From a virus: a DNA stretch of 60,919 nucleotides. A program made the translations under genes and the position numbers. Below the pieces are notes generated by a model that was given only the letters and a program-made list of their open reading frames with translations, did not search any database and was not told the origin of the DNA. Below are positions 24,316 to 33,468 of this stretch, one piece after another; position 1 is the first letter of the stretch; the number at the start of each line of letters is the position of its first letter. Location: positions 1 through 60,919 of the IMG/VR virus record IMGVR_UViG_3300042991_000522; one strand, 5' to 3'.

Positions 24316-24668
24316 AACACTTAAAAAAATATGAATCAAGTAAAAAAGATATAGAATTTGTAAATAACCTTAAAAAATATTCTATATTAAAATATACAAA
24401 TGATTTATTTGAAATATTAGAATTAATATCATTCGAAGATAAAGAAAGAGAATTTTATGAAAATCGTTCATGGGAAGAAAAATATGCGACATTCTTAATA
24501 AAATATAATATAGAGTATGGAAACCTAATTAAAGTATTGAAAAAAACCAGAAAATCTATATCATATTCAGATATTAAATATAGAACAATATATACATCAG
24601 ATGATTTGAATGATTGCTTAAAAGAAATGGAATTAGAAATATCAACAAAAAAAAAATATAATATATGA
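24312..24668 (+). CDS. KYNI-family protein, TSDDL-DC subfamily
   Basis: 118 residues: MKHLKKYESSKKD, LKKYSILKYTNDLFEIL, YTSDDLNDCLKEM, end KKKYNI. Slightly expanded middle compared with the copy at 16823. Confidence 0.85.
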   Translation: MKHLKKYESSKKDIEFVNNLKKYSILKYTNDLFEILELISFEDKEREFYENRSWEEKYATFLIKYNIEYGNLIKVLKKTRKSISYSDIKYRTIYTSDDLNDCLKEMELEISTKKKYNI

Positions 24669-24973
24669 AAAATTTAAAAACATACGAAGCAAAAAAAGTA
24701 AGTGATTACGTAAAATATTATCCATACTTATATAAATTATTTGAATGTACAGTAAGAATAGATGATAGATATGGCGAAATTAATATAATTCTTGAGAAAC
24801 AAAATTTCAATCAAAATGATATCAAAAATCTACATGAAAATTTTAAAGATTTAGATATAATCATTAAAAATAAAAATTATAGTACATTTGTGATTATTCG
24901 TATAGAAAATGTACCATGGAGTTTTTTTAAACCATTTGATTTAGATATAGATGCAAATAAATATAATTTATAA
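24665..24973 (+). CDS. KYNI-family protein, paralogue of 49998
   Basis: 102 residues: MKNLKTYEAKKVSD to ANKYNL. The segment YGEINIILEK...LDIIIKN...VIIRIENVPWSFF aligns with YGELIISLQY...LDFRIYN...IIFEVSDVPAQYF at 49998, so a defined small fold recurs 25 kb apart. Confidence 0.85.
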   Translation: MKNLKTYEAKKVSDYVKYYPYLYKLFECTVRIDDRYGEINIILEKQNFNQNDIKNLHENFKDLDIIIKNKNYSTFVIIRIENVPWSFFKPFDLDIDANKYNL

Positions 24974-25267
24974 TTATTTTTTAAATAATTTATAACCTAA
25001 ATATATCATATAAATTAAAATTAATACCACTCCAACAGGTATAGCAATCATCAAAAATCTAATAGACAAGATAATTAATATAATTGCCATTATTATTATA
25101 AATATAATAAACATGGTTATTATGGAACCAGCTCTTATGAAATCTAAAAATGTTGGTAGTTTAGAATAGTTAACCAATTTATCATTTAAAAGCTTTTTTT
25201 GAATGGCTAACTTACCAAAAAAATAACACACCAACAACGCCAATCCAAAACCTATTAAAATTTTCAT
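24974..25267 (-). CDS. Membrane protein
   Basis: 97 residues with hydrophobic helices at about 1-18, 47-68 and 70-92. Untagged. It converges with the KYNI operon and is downstream of the small protein at 25272. Confidence 0.75.
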   Translation of the reverse strand: MKILIGFGLALLVCYFFGKLAIQKKLLNDKLVNYSKLPTFLDFIRAGSIITMFIIFIIIMAIILIILSIRFLMIAIPVGVVLILIYMIYLGYKLFKK

Positions 25268-25271
25268 GTCT

Positions 25272-25493
25272 TTAAAATTTAAATTTTATTTCTCTATCAT
25301 CAATCATTCTATTGAATTCTCCCAATATTGCTTTTTCTTGTTTATCAATATGACCATCTTCTGTTGCGATATGAATAATTTTATCATATTCTACACGTGT
25401 TATAAAACCATCTTTAATGGCTTTTTCAACAGCTTCTCTTAAATTTAAAGCACTTTGACTAACCTTAGCATCATCTAACAATTTGTGTTTCAT
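25272..25493 (-). CDS. Small acidic protein, EF-hand/TerB-like
   Basis: 73 residues, helical, with two similar turns DGFITRVEYDKI and DGHIDKQEKAIL. The DG-x-I loops resemble EF-hand or TerB-like turns but lack several calcium ligands. Behind a TATATTTG promoter. Confidence 0.7.
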   Translation of the reverse strand: MKHKLLDDAKVSQSALNLREAVEKAIKDGFITRVEYDKIIHIATEDGHIDKQEKAILGEFNRMIDDREIKFKF

Positions 25494-25525
25494 AATTTAT
25501 TTTTTACTTGTTTATAATTAAAGCA

Positions 25526-25533
25526 CAAATATA
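25526..25533 (-). promoter_or_regulatory. Bacteroidota-type -7 element
   Basis: TATATTTG on the minus strand, 32 bases before the ATG at 25493. Confidence 0.65.
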
Positions 25534-25542
25534 ATAAAAATA

Positions 25543-26562
25543 TTAATCACGGTCATTATAATCTTTATAATAATCAATAAAAATTGGCATAATTTTCACT
25601 TTATATAATTGTCTTAATATTTCATTTATTTGCATAATATTTTTATTTGCTTTTGTTTTTCTAAATGTTTCATCTTCAATGTGATATTCCCAAACTCTTT
25701 CCCAATACCTACGTTCAATATATTGACAGTCTAATATCCATTCATAAAAACCAGTGGTATTAATATCAAATGTATCTTCTATCCATTTTTCTAAATCAGA
25801 TAAAAAATATGCTTTTTCTAATCTTGGCCAATATTTTTCTTTTTCATAATATAATCTATTAACACCAGGATATATAATTCCAATGGAATCTTGAGAACCT
25901 GATATTATTTTTGTTCCTGGAATATTTTCAAATCCAAATAATGTTTTAGCTAATATTTCTTTATCATCATTAGGAATATTTGTTTTCCACAATTCAATAG
26001 CTTTCTTACGTGTACTACTTGACATACCACTTCTATCATTAAAATTGTAATCTGGATATACACTTATAGTAATTACATTACCTGGACAATATTTTGAAAC
26101 AAATGGTTGATCTAACCAACCACCAGCTAAATCAAGACGATAAGGAATATTACAAATTGATCTGAGTTCTGTTGTTGAACGTGCTGGTAATCCATCGTGT
26201 GGTATTCTTTTACTAACTATTAATTCTGTGCCTGTATCATTGCAAATCTTTATTTTATCTGGTGTAAATCCATCATCATTAACAAAGAAAATGTCAGGCT
26301 TTAACATTACAAATTCATCTTTAAAATCAATTAAACCTTCACCGCTATTAATCCACGCATCTTTTACATACTTAATAGATTTAACCATAAAAAGTCTTTC
26401 AATATCTGTATTAATTGTGGTTCTACCTTTCAATTTTTGTATTGTGCTATCTGATCCTATACCAACATATAAATCACCATATTCGGATGCTTCTTTAAAA
26501 AAGGCAACATGCCCACTATGTAACATATCAAAACAACCAGATACAAAAACTTTTTTATTCAT
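25543..26562 (-). CDS. Bifunctional nucleotidyltransferase / GHMP-kinase-like protein
   Basis: 339 residues in two parts. Residues 1-130 are a cytidylyltransferase-type Rossmann domain (VFVSGCFDMLHSGHVAFF with the HxGH-like motif, then a GRTTINTDIERL stretch). Residues about 140-330 carry PYRLDLAGGWLDQP and SGMSSSTRKKA, which recall the substrate and glycine-rich loops of GHMP sugar kinases. Together this resembles enzymes that phosphorylate and activate a sugar. With the SDR next to it (8-base overlap) and the GT4 enzyme at 33469 it suggests a phage sugar pathway; the substrate is unknown. Confidence 0.8.
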   Translation of the reverse strand: MNKKVFVSGCFDMLHSGHVAFFKEASEYGDLYVGIGSDSTIQKLKGRTTINTDIERLFMVKSIKYVKDAWINSGEGLIDFKDEFVMLKPDIFFVNDDGFTPDKIKICNDTGTELIVSKRIPHDGLPARSTTELRSICNIPYRLDLAGGWLDQPFVSKYCPGNVITISVYPDYNFNDRSGMSSSTRKKAIELWKTNIPNDDKEILAKTLFGFENIPGTKIISGSQDSIGIIYPGVNRLYYEKEKYWPRLEKAYFLSDLEKWIEDTFDINTTGFYEWILDCQYIERRYWERVWEYHIEDETFRKTKANKNIMQINEILRQLYKVKIMPIFIDYYKDYNDRD

Positions 26563-27319
26563 TAATTAAATTTAATTTAATTTCAATTTCTCTGATAGTA
26601 TCATTGTATATATTATTATATAGTATCTTTTTAGAGTCAAAATAGTAAATATTCTTACTATTTTGACATATATGTTCAGTAACATAGTCATCATATTCCA
26701 TACTAAAATATAGATATAAACTCCTTATAAAATCATTATAAAATAATAATCTACCAGAACCTATAATACTATCATTATCAGCTTTTATAGATTGTTCCAC
26801 TACAAATTTTGGATGTAACAATTCTTTATAATAATATGTGTTTATATCTATATTAATTTTATTTTTATTTATTATAGAATCAAAAATATTATAGAACAAA
26901 TGATTATTATTTATATTAATAGAATTAAATTCAAATGGATATAAAACTATTATATTTTTATATAATTTTTTAGATATTTCTATTAATAATCTCTTTGAAT
27001 CTATATAGTCATTTGTATTATATTTAAATGGTAAGTTTATATTAATAGCGCCATTGTAGGCATTCCAAAATTCTGTTGTACCATATATGATTATATTATT
27101 ACAATTTTTTGAATAGTGATCAATAATTTTTAATGTATAATCTATATTTATAGAATAATATAAATCTTTATCTAAATTCTCTCTTCGTTCTGAAAAACAT
27201 AAATAAACTCTATCATATTTTTCATTTGTAAATTGTATATTTCTTGATGATATTTTTTCATATTCATTTGGAAAATATTTAGCTAATTGTGATGTGTTTC
27301 CTATTACTAAATTTTTCAT
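26555..27319 (-). CDS. SDR-type NAD-dependent epimerase/dehydratase-like protein
   Basis: 254 residues. The opening MKNLVIGNTSQLAKYF is a degenerate Rossmann glycine motif, IIIYGTTEFWNAY is the strand with the active-site serine/threonine position, and YIDSK is the YxxxK catalytic pair. Shorter and more divergent than typical sugar epimerases. It overlaps the nucleotidyltransferase gene, so the two are probably translated together. Confidence 0.7.
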   Translation of the reverse strand: MKNLVIGNTSQLAKYFPNEYEKISSRNIQFTNEKYDRVYLCFSERRENLDKDLYYSINIDYTLKIIDHYSKNCNNIIIYGTTEFWNAYNGAININLPFKYNTNDYIDSKRLLIEISKKLYKNIIVLYPFEFNSININNNHLFYNIFDSIINKNKINIDINTYYYKELLHPKFVVEQSIKADNDSIIGSGRLLFYNDFIRSLYLYFSMEYDDYVTEHICQNSKNIYYFDSKKILYNNIYNDTIREIEIKLNLINE

Positions 27320-27320
27320 A

Positions 27321-28072
27321 TTATTTTAAATAATTTTTTGAATCTTCATAAAATTCTTCAGATAATTCGCTACCTATATAATTACAATTTTTGTTTATAC
27401 AACCTTTTGCAGTTGTACCTATGCCCATAAATGGATCATATATTAAAGAGTTTTCTGGAAAATATATATGAATTAGTTTTTCAACCAATTCGCTTGAAAA
27501 TGATGCTTTTAAATTTGATTTAAATCTATCATTATTTTTTGCTTCTATTAAATTTGTATAATTTTTATAAAATTTTTGACCAGTTTTTTCATTAATTTTA
27601 CTAACTTCTTTGTTAGTTAAAAATGTATGTAAACTATCTTTTTTTACTATTATATAAATTAATTCGCAAATCCTGCTTAATTTTGTCGGCGAAGTTTGAA
27701 ACGGTATGCTACTTTTTTTTTTTTTTTCCAGCTTATCACATCTGCAAGTGCTAAGTTGGTTCTTTTATATATCTCTGTAATTAGTAATTGTGGTAATATT
27801 GGATTTTCGTTGTGGTATGATATATTGTAACATATTACTCCATCATCTCTGAGTATTCTCTCAAATTCTTTAAATTCATTTAATCTAGTATTTATATAAT
27901 CATATTCTGATAAATTATCATTATCACTATAACCATTATTATAATAGCAATCATTTCTTTTTGTTGTGACATTGTATGGGGGTGATGTTATAATTCCAGA
28001 TATAAATTTGTCTGGCATTTTACTCATTGTAATTAAATTATTTTCATTATAAATTTTATTTATTTCAACCAT
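27321..28072 (-). CDS. DNA methyltransferase (beta class), frameshifted at A15
   Basis: The N-terminal half has the catalytic TSPPYN (residues 29-34), which favours N4-cytosine or N6-adenine transfer. The printed frame ends soon after a 15-base T run at 27713-27727. One extra base restores PFQTSPTKLSRICELIY and then the S-adenosylmethionine motif YDPFMGIGTTA and GSELSEEFY, ending 250 residues after the start. Motif order (IV before I) is that of the beta class. It may protect phage DNA from host restriction. Confidence 0.82.
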
Positions 28073-28117
28073 AAATTAAAAGTGTTTTTTATTTTATAGA
28101 ATAAAGGATCATAAAAG

Positions 28118-28132
28118 TTTTATATATAAATC
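28118..28132 (+). promoter_or_regulatory. Late-type TTTTATATATAAATC element
   Basis: Five bases before the ATG of the endonuclease at 28138; divergent from the methyltransferase gene. Confidence 0.45.
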
Positions 28133-28137
28133 AATAA

Positions 28138-29289
28138 ATGATAATTCAAAAGACAATAAAATTCAAAGTAAATTCTAAAGATATAAAATATTATAATAAT
28201 TTAGGTTATAATATAAATTCTTGTGCTGAAATAGAAATACCAATAATAGATTTGCAAAAAGGTAGCAGTAGAAAAATAGAAGCTGTGTGTGATATATGCG
28301 GAAATAAAAAAAACATATCATATAAAGATTATAATATAAATATTAAAAAAACTAATATTTATTGTTGTTGTTCAAGATGTGCAAACATTAAAAGAGAAAA
28401 AACTAATATTGAAAAATATGGTAAAAAATATCAAGTTGAAACTAATAATTTTAAAATTAAATCTAAACAAACAAAAATAAAAAAGTATGGTGATGAAAAT
28501 TATACAAATAGAATAAAATATAAAAAAACTTGTCAGAAAAAATATAATTGTGAAAATGTATTCGAAATAGAAGAAGTTAAAATTAAATTAAAGAAAACCA
28601 AATTAGAAAGATATAATAATGAAAATTTTACAAACAGAGAAAAGGCAATAACGACTAATTTAAAAAAATATGGTAAAAAATATTATAATAATCATGAAAA
28701 AGCCATAAAAACCAATTTAGAAAAATATGGTGTTAAAAGTATATTTGAATTATTATATCACAATAAATTTCATAATTATAATAATCTTTATAATTTTGAT
28801 ATTAAAAATTGGTTTAAAAATAATCCTGATGAAATAAAAAAGAGACAAATATGGATGTCATCAGATGAATTTAAACAAAAATCAAAAAAAACCTGTAATG
28901 AAAAGTATGGTGTATCTCATCCTATGCATATAGATTCGGTTGTTTTAAAAAATCATATATCTGGGTATTGGTTAAAAAAATATAAAGAGACAGAATTATA
29001 TTATAGAGGAACATATGAGTATGATTTTTTAGATAAATATTATAATAAAATAGGTATTAAAAACTGTGATTCCCTATATTATACTTTTGATAATAAAAAA
29101 AGAAAATATTATCCAGATTTTTTTATTGAACGTTTAAATTTAATAGTTGAAATAAAATCTACTTACACTTATAATAGATGTTTAGAGTTAAATTTAGAAA
29201 AGAAGTCTCAATGTATAAAAAATGGATTTAATTATATTTTTATTATTGATAAAAACTATACAGAATTTGAAAAATTTTTAAAATATTAA
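28138..29289 (+). CDS. Homing-type endonuclease, PD-(D/E)XK C-terminus
   Basis: 383 residues. A CDICG...CCSRC ribbon lies near residues 55-85, then four or more copies of a KT-x4-YG-x-x-N/Y motif (about 90-260) typical of modular DNA-contact repeats in phage endonucleases, then YYPDFFIERLNLIVEIKS, a PD-x(n)-ExK nuclease core. The paralogue at 46842 has the same plan. Free-standing genes of this type spread by cutting uninserted relatives. It overlaps the 3' end of the convergent membrane-protein gene. Confidence 0.82.
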   Translation: MIIQKTIKFKVNSKDIKYYNNLGYNINSCAEIEIPIIDLQKGSSRKIEAVCDICGNKKNISYKDYNINIKKTNIYCCCSRCANIKREKTNIEKYGKKYQVETNNFKIKSKQTKIKKYGDENYTNRIKYKKTCQKKYNCENVFEIEEVKIKLKKTKLERYNNENFTNREKAITTNLKKYGKKYYNNHEKAIKTNLEKYGVKSIFELLYHNKFHNYNNLYNFDIKNWFKNNPDEIKKRQIWMSSDEFKQKSKKTCNEKYGVSHPMHIDSVVLKNHISGYWLKKYKETELYYRGTYEYDFLDKYYNKIGIKNCDSLYYTFDNKKRKYYPDFFIERLNLIVEIKSTYTYNRCLELNLEKKSQCIKNGFNYIFIIDKNYTEFEKFLKY

Positions 29290-29745
29290 CATTCCCGCTA
29301 AAATACTAACAAATGCTGAAATTTCAATCCACCAAGTTAAGTTTTTAATCTTTAATGATGATAATAATATTGATGCTAAAATAAATACGCCAAGTGGTAT
29401 CCATGAACTAATAATTCCAATTCCAATTAATGCACCTCCAATACCAATAGCTGCACCAACACTATGAACAATATCTGTATGATCCTTTTTCATTTTAAAT
29501 TGTGTTGAAGCTCCAACAAAGCATAAACCTGATCCAGATATAAAAAATAATGATGTCTGTTCATTTCCTTGGAATAACATTAAAATACCAATAGACCAAC
29601 AAAATAAAACAAATAAAAAACTTAATTTTAATGGTTTAAGTCTATACCAAGACTCAGAAATTGATGGTAGTGGACCTTTAAATTTAATCCATAAAAAAAT
29701 GACATAGGATAAAAATATTAATCCTTGTAATAATGTTAGTATCAT
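29278..29745 (-). CDS. Multi-pass membrane protein
   Basis: 155 residues with about five hydrophobic helices and glycine-rich stretches (VGAAIGIGGALIGIGI). Untagged and less AT-rich than its neighbours. It lies just downstream of the TonB-dependent receptor but is separated from it by a terminator. Function unknown. Confidence 0.78.
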   Translation of the reverse strand: MILTLLQGLIFLSYVIFLWIKFKGPLPSISESWYRLKPLKLSFLFVLFCWSIGILMLFQGNEQTSLFFISGSGLCFVGASTQFKMKKDHTDIVHSVGAAIGIGGALIGIGIISSWIPLGVFILASILLSSLKIKNLTWWIEISAFVSILAGMLIF

Positions 29746-29772
29746 ATTTTTTTTATTATTATATATAAAAAA

Positions 29773-29800
29773 AAGAGATGTAATAAATATTACATCTCTT
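29773..29800 (-). terminator. Intrinsic terminator of the receptor gene
   Basis: A 12-13 bp perfect stem with a two-base loop, followed on the minus strand by eight T residues. Its T run overlaps the TTTTATATATAAT element of the next gene (29278-29745), so termination and re-initiation are adjacent. Confidence 0.85.
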
Positions 29801-29838
29801 GTTTAAATTTTTTAGTATATTTGTACTATAAGTACATT

Positions 29839-32800
29839 TTAATTACCAAAAATATATCTAATACCAAATTGAGCAGTCCAAACATCATAAACAGATGAAT
29901 TTTGACTATAAGTATCTTGTATTAACTTTTTTGTACCATCTAAATTGGTTTGTGTTGCTAAATTATAAACAGGTTCACCATTTGCAACAGATTTATATGC
30001 TAGAATTGATGGATTTGTTGCTCTTTGAGAAACACCCCAAGAATCATTTAACATATTACCAAAATTTAAAATATCAAATCTAAATTGTAAAGTATTTTTA
30101 CTTTCTTTAACTTTTAAAGTAATATCTTGAACAAATGATAAATCAAATCTGTGTAGCATTGGTAAGACTGAACCATTTCTTTCAGCATATGTACCTCTAT
30201 TATTAGATAAATATTCATCTTGATTAATATATGCTTCTAATGCTTCTTGTTGTTGTGCTTCAGTATAAACAGTTGTTCCAACAGTTAACGGTGAGAATTT
30301 AATATCAGAACCTTTTTCTGGTATCCACATTAATTCATTATTAGATATACCGTCACCATTCATATCACCACTTATATTATAAGAGAATGGTGAACCTTGA
30401 TTACCAACATATCCAAGTGTTACTGATGTTGCGCCACCTGCTTTTTTACCATATTCAATTCTATAACCAACCAAACCAACTAAACGATTTGGAGACACAA
30501 AATCTGATCTTGATAAACTAAGATCATTATTACCATTAACTGATCTTGCACCTGTCCAACTACCACTAGCAATTGAACCAGCACTCATATAATCTTTAGC
30601 ATTTGATTTTGTCCAAGCAAAAGAACCAAATAATCCTTTTTGATAAGGATATTCTAATTTTAATGTTATAGAATTAAAATCAGAACCATCACTATTTGTT
30701 AAAACAATTGCATTTGAAACATTGTCATTTATTCTATTACCATTATTATTTCTTGCATACATTGCTCTGTTATCAACACCAGTAAAATTACCAGTTGGTG
30801 ATTCCATATTAGCATTATAGTAATGAACAGCATTTAAATTTTTATTATAAAAATATTCTGCTGTTACTATAAAACCTAATGGTAATTTTTGATCTATCGC
30901 AATATTAGTTTTCCAAACTTGTGGAAATTTATAATTTTCGTCTGTTAATGCTATATCAAATGTCGTAGGAAGTGTAGGTGTTTCTGGTATATAATATTCA
31001 TTAGGATTAGCAGTAAAACCAAATTTGGAAGTACCTTTATTATCACTATCAATATAACCAGTCAAAACACCATTGTTTCCAATCTGATTAGAAATAAATA
31101 CATAAGGTGGTCTACCTGTAAACACTCCACTTCCACCTCTAAGTTGTGTTTTTGCATTACCAAATAAGTCATAGTTAAAACTAAATCTTGGCTCCCACAA
31201 AACAGATGTTGTTGGCATTGTTGATGTGTTATGTTTTTCACCATTAACAAATGTCATGTCTGATATTGCTGGATTTTCTAAGGATGTTTGAGCAAAGCTA
31301 ACTATAGCATTTCTTAATCCAACTGTAACATTTAATTTATCTGTTACTTTATATTGATCTTGTACATATAGATCTAATCTATTTGTTTTTAAGATTTGTA
31401 ATGGTTCTTCTGCATTAGGTAATGCAGAATATCTAAGTTGAAATCTTGCAGGTAAATATTGAGTTGATGGTGCTCCATCATTAGCTAAACTCTCATTAGA
31501 TGCATTATAAAAATCACTTAAACTATTAAAAATATAAACACCATTTGAAGCTGGATAAAATAAATTATTAGATTTATAATTTTCATAGTTAAATCCAGTA
31601 GTTATTGTATGTTTACCAATATATTTAGTTAAATTATTAGTAATATGAAAAGTATAATAGTCTAATTTATTACTTGGAGTAAATGGATCAAATCCAACAG
31701 AAGTATAAGTTGAGCTACCTTCTCTAATATCAATAGTAGGAAACATAGATGAGCGATACGCTCTATCTTCAATTTGTTTATCATATCCAACAATCAAATT
31801 ATTAAATAAACTTTCAGACAATTTACTATTTAATTCTAATACTGCTGAACGAGTGTTGTCCATAATTATATATCCACTATTTTCAAATGACATGGCAAGT
31901 TGAGATTGTGTTCTACTACCAGCACCAGCAGATGAAGAATTTGAAATATTTATTTCTGCACCTGAATTGTGATGTACATATCTTGCTGATAATTTGTGAT
32001 TATCATTAATGTTCCAGTCTAGTTTTAATAAGAATTTATCAGACGTATTAGAATTAGAATAACCTTCCCATGCACCTGTATAATAATTATAATTCGTTTT
32101 CATATAATTAGAAAGAGTTTCCATATCTGAATAAGTAACTCTACTGATTTGTGAACCTGTTAATGGTGAACCTGTTGATATCCATGTTGTACCTGGTTCA
32201 GTTTTTGATAATGTTTCAAAATTACCAAAAAAGAATAATTTATTTTTAATAATTGGCATACCTAAACGACCACCAATAACTCTTTCATTAAATTCTGATG
32301 CTGTTACTGGAACACCATTTGCAGAATTACCAACAAAATTAGAACTATTGTCTCTTTGTGATGTGTATATAGAACCTTCAATACTATTAGTACCACTTCT
32401 TGTTACAGCGTTAATACCAGCTCCTGTGAATCCACTTTGACGAATATCATAAGGAGCAACATTAATTTGAAGTTGTTCAATTGCATCTAATGATATTGCT
32501 GATGAGCCAGTTCTACCACCTGCTTGTGCTGATGATCCTAAACCAAAACCATTATTAAATACAGAACCATCAATAGTAAAATTATTTAATCTACTATCTT
32601 GTGATCCAAATGAATTTCCATTACCATTTGGGTTATACTTAGTAATACCATCAATAGTTCTCGCACCAACAATAGGAATACTTTGAATTTCTTTCCTACT
32701 AAATTGCTGAGATGCTCCTGTTCTCTCTTTAGAAATTATACTACTTCTATTAGATAAAACTACTACTTCCTCAATTCCTAAATTTTCTTCCTTTAATAAG

Positions 32801-33114
32801 AAATCAATATTACTTGTTATACCTAAAGATGTATTAATATCTATAATTTCTTCTTTAGACATACCAATAAATGAAGCTTTCATAGTATAAGGTCCACCAA
32901 CTCTAACAGATGGTAATACATACACACCTGATTTGTTGGTCGTGGCATAGTACTTAGTGCCTGTCGGTGTATGTTCTGCCTGAATTGTCGCACCGACTAA
33001 CAATTCATCTTTATCACTTTTTACTATACCTGATATTGAGGATGTCGTAACCTGGGAATATGTTATTAATCCACTTATCGAAAATAGTAAAATAAAAATT
33101 AATTTTTTTATCAT
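29839..33114 (-). CDS. TonB-dependent outer-membrane receptor (Oar-like)
   Basis: 1,091 residues from ATG 33114; a TTG at 33141 opens the same frame earlier but lies inside the promoter box. A signal peptide (KKLIFILLFSISGLITYSQ) is followed by a carboxypeptidase-regulatory-like domain (about 30-105, SISGIVKSDKDELLVGATI), a plug domain (about 120-240, IGIEEVVV-like start and NNFTIDGSVFNN) and a long beta barrel ending in aromatic FGIRYIFGN. Length and order fit OmpA-related/Oar-type receptors of Bacteroidota. These import large substrates and often serve as phage receptors. Its base composition is closer to a host gene, so recent acquisition is likely. Confidence 0.93.
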   Translation of the reverse strand: MIKKLIFILLFSISGLITYSQVTTSSISGIVKSDKDELLVGATIQAEHTPTGTKYYATTNKSGVYVLPSVRVGGPYTMKASFIGMSKEEIIDINTSLGITSNIDFLLKEENLGIEEVVVLSNRSSIISKERTGASQQFSRKEIQSIPIVGARTIDGITKYNPNGNGNSFGSQDSRLNNFTIDGSVFNNGFGLGSSAQAGGRTGSSAISLDAIEQLQINVAPYDIRQSGFTGAGINAVTRSGTNSIEGSIYTSQRDNSSNFVGNSANGVPVTASEFNERVIGGRLGMPIIKNKLFFFGNFETLSKTEPGTTWISTGSPLTGSQISRVTYSDMETLSNYMKTNYNYYTGAWEGYSNSNTSDKFLLKLDWNINDNHKLSARYVHHNSGAEINISNSSSAGAGSRTQSQLAMSFENSGYIIMDNTRSAVLELNSKLSESLFNNLIVGYDKQIEDRAYRSSMFPTIDIREGSSTYTSVGFDPFTPSNKLDYYTFHITNNLTKYIGKHTITTGFNYENYKSNNLFYPASNGVYIFNSLSDFYNASNESLANDGAPSTQYLPARFQLRYSALPNAEEPLQILKTNRLDLYVQDQYKVTDKLNVTVGLRNAIVSFAQTSLENPAISDMTFVNGEKHNTSTMPTTSVLWEPRFSFNYDLFGNAKTQLRGGSGVFTGRPPYVFISNQIGNNGVLTGYIDSDNKGTSKFGFTANPNEYYIPETPTLPTTFDIALTDENYKFPQVWKTNIAIDQKLPLGFIVTAEYFYNKNLNAVHYYNANMESPTGNFTGVDNRAMYARNNNGNRINDNVSNAIVLTNSDGSDFNSITLKLEYPYQKGLFGSFAWTKSNAKDYMSAGSIASGSWTGARSVNGNNDLSLSRSDFVSPNRLVGLVGYRIEYGKKAGGATSVTLGYVGNQGSPFSYNISGDMNGDGISNNELMWIPEKGSDIKFSPLTVGTTVYTEAQQQEALEAYINQDEYLSNNRGTYAERNGSVLPMLHRFDLSFVQDITLKVKESKNTLQFRFDILNFGNMLNDSWGVSQRATNPSILAYKSVANGEPVYNLATQTNLDGTKKLIQDTYSQNSSVYDVWTAQFGIRYIFGN

Positions 33115-33138
33115 ATAATTTAATTTTTTTTTTATATC

Positions 33139-33146
33139 CAAAATTA
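33139..33146 (-). promoter_or_regulatory. Bacteroidota-type -7 element
   Basis: TAATTTTG on the minus strand, 24 bases before the ATG at 33114. Confidence 0.6.
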
Positions 33147-33198
33147 GATATATTTATCAAACATCTTATAAAAAAAAATATTAAATGTTTAATAAAAT

Positions 33199-33465
33199 TT
33201 AACCAACTTTATCGTTTAATTCTTTTAATTTTTCATTTCTAATCTTAATTAATAAAAATGGACAAAATTCAGGAGTTATTTTATCTGATGTTATATCACC
33301 AGCCATAATATTAAATCTATTATTTTTACTTATTATACTATCGTGATAACATTTATATTGATATTTACTAGTAATACCATTTAATGTTGCTGTGCTTAAA
33401 TATTTACAACCATCACATGTAAATACTTTTTTTAAAGTTGGTCCATCAATTCCATTAATATTCAA
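33199..33465 (-). CDS. Cys-containing KLNE-family protein
   Basis: 88 residues, probably starting at TTG 33465 two bases after the upstream stop, as no ATG fits. FTCDGCKYLSTATL and YKCYHD with EFCPF give five cysteines; the end KIRNEKLKELNDKVG is the tag. A metal-binding role is likely. Confidence 0.75.
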   Translation of the reverse strand: MNINGIDGPTLKKVFTCDGCKYLSTATLNGITSKYQYKCYHDSIISKNNRFNIMAGDITSDKITPEFCPFLLIKIRNEKLKELNDKVG

Positions 33466-33468
33466 TTT

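Noticed and set aside
33115-33141. Upstream TTG start for the TonB-dependent receptor
   Set aside because: The TTG is part of the TAATTTTG promoter box, and the ATG at 33114 directly precedes the signal peptide.
29278-33146. Host chromosomal segment, making the window a prophage junction
   Set aside because: Genes on both sides continue the same tag families and phage functions, and no integrase or attachment repeats were seen; a captured gene is simpler.
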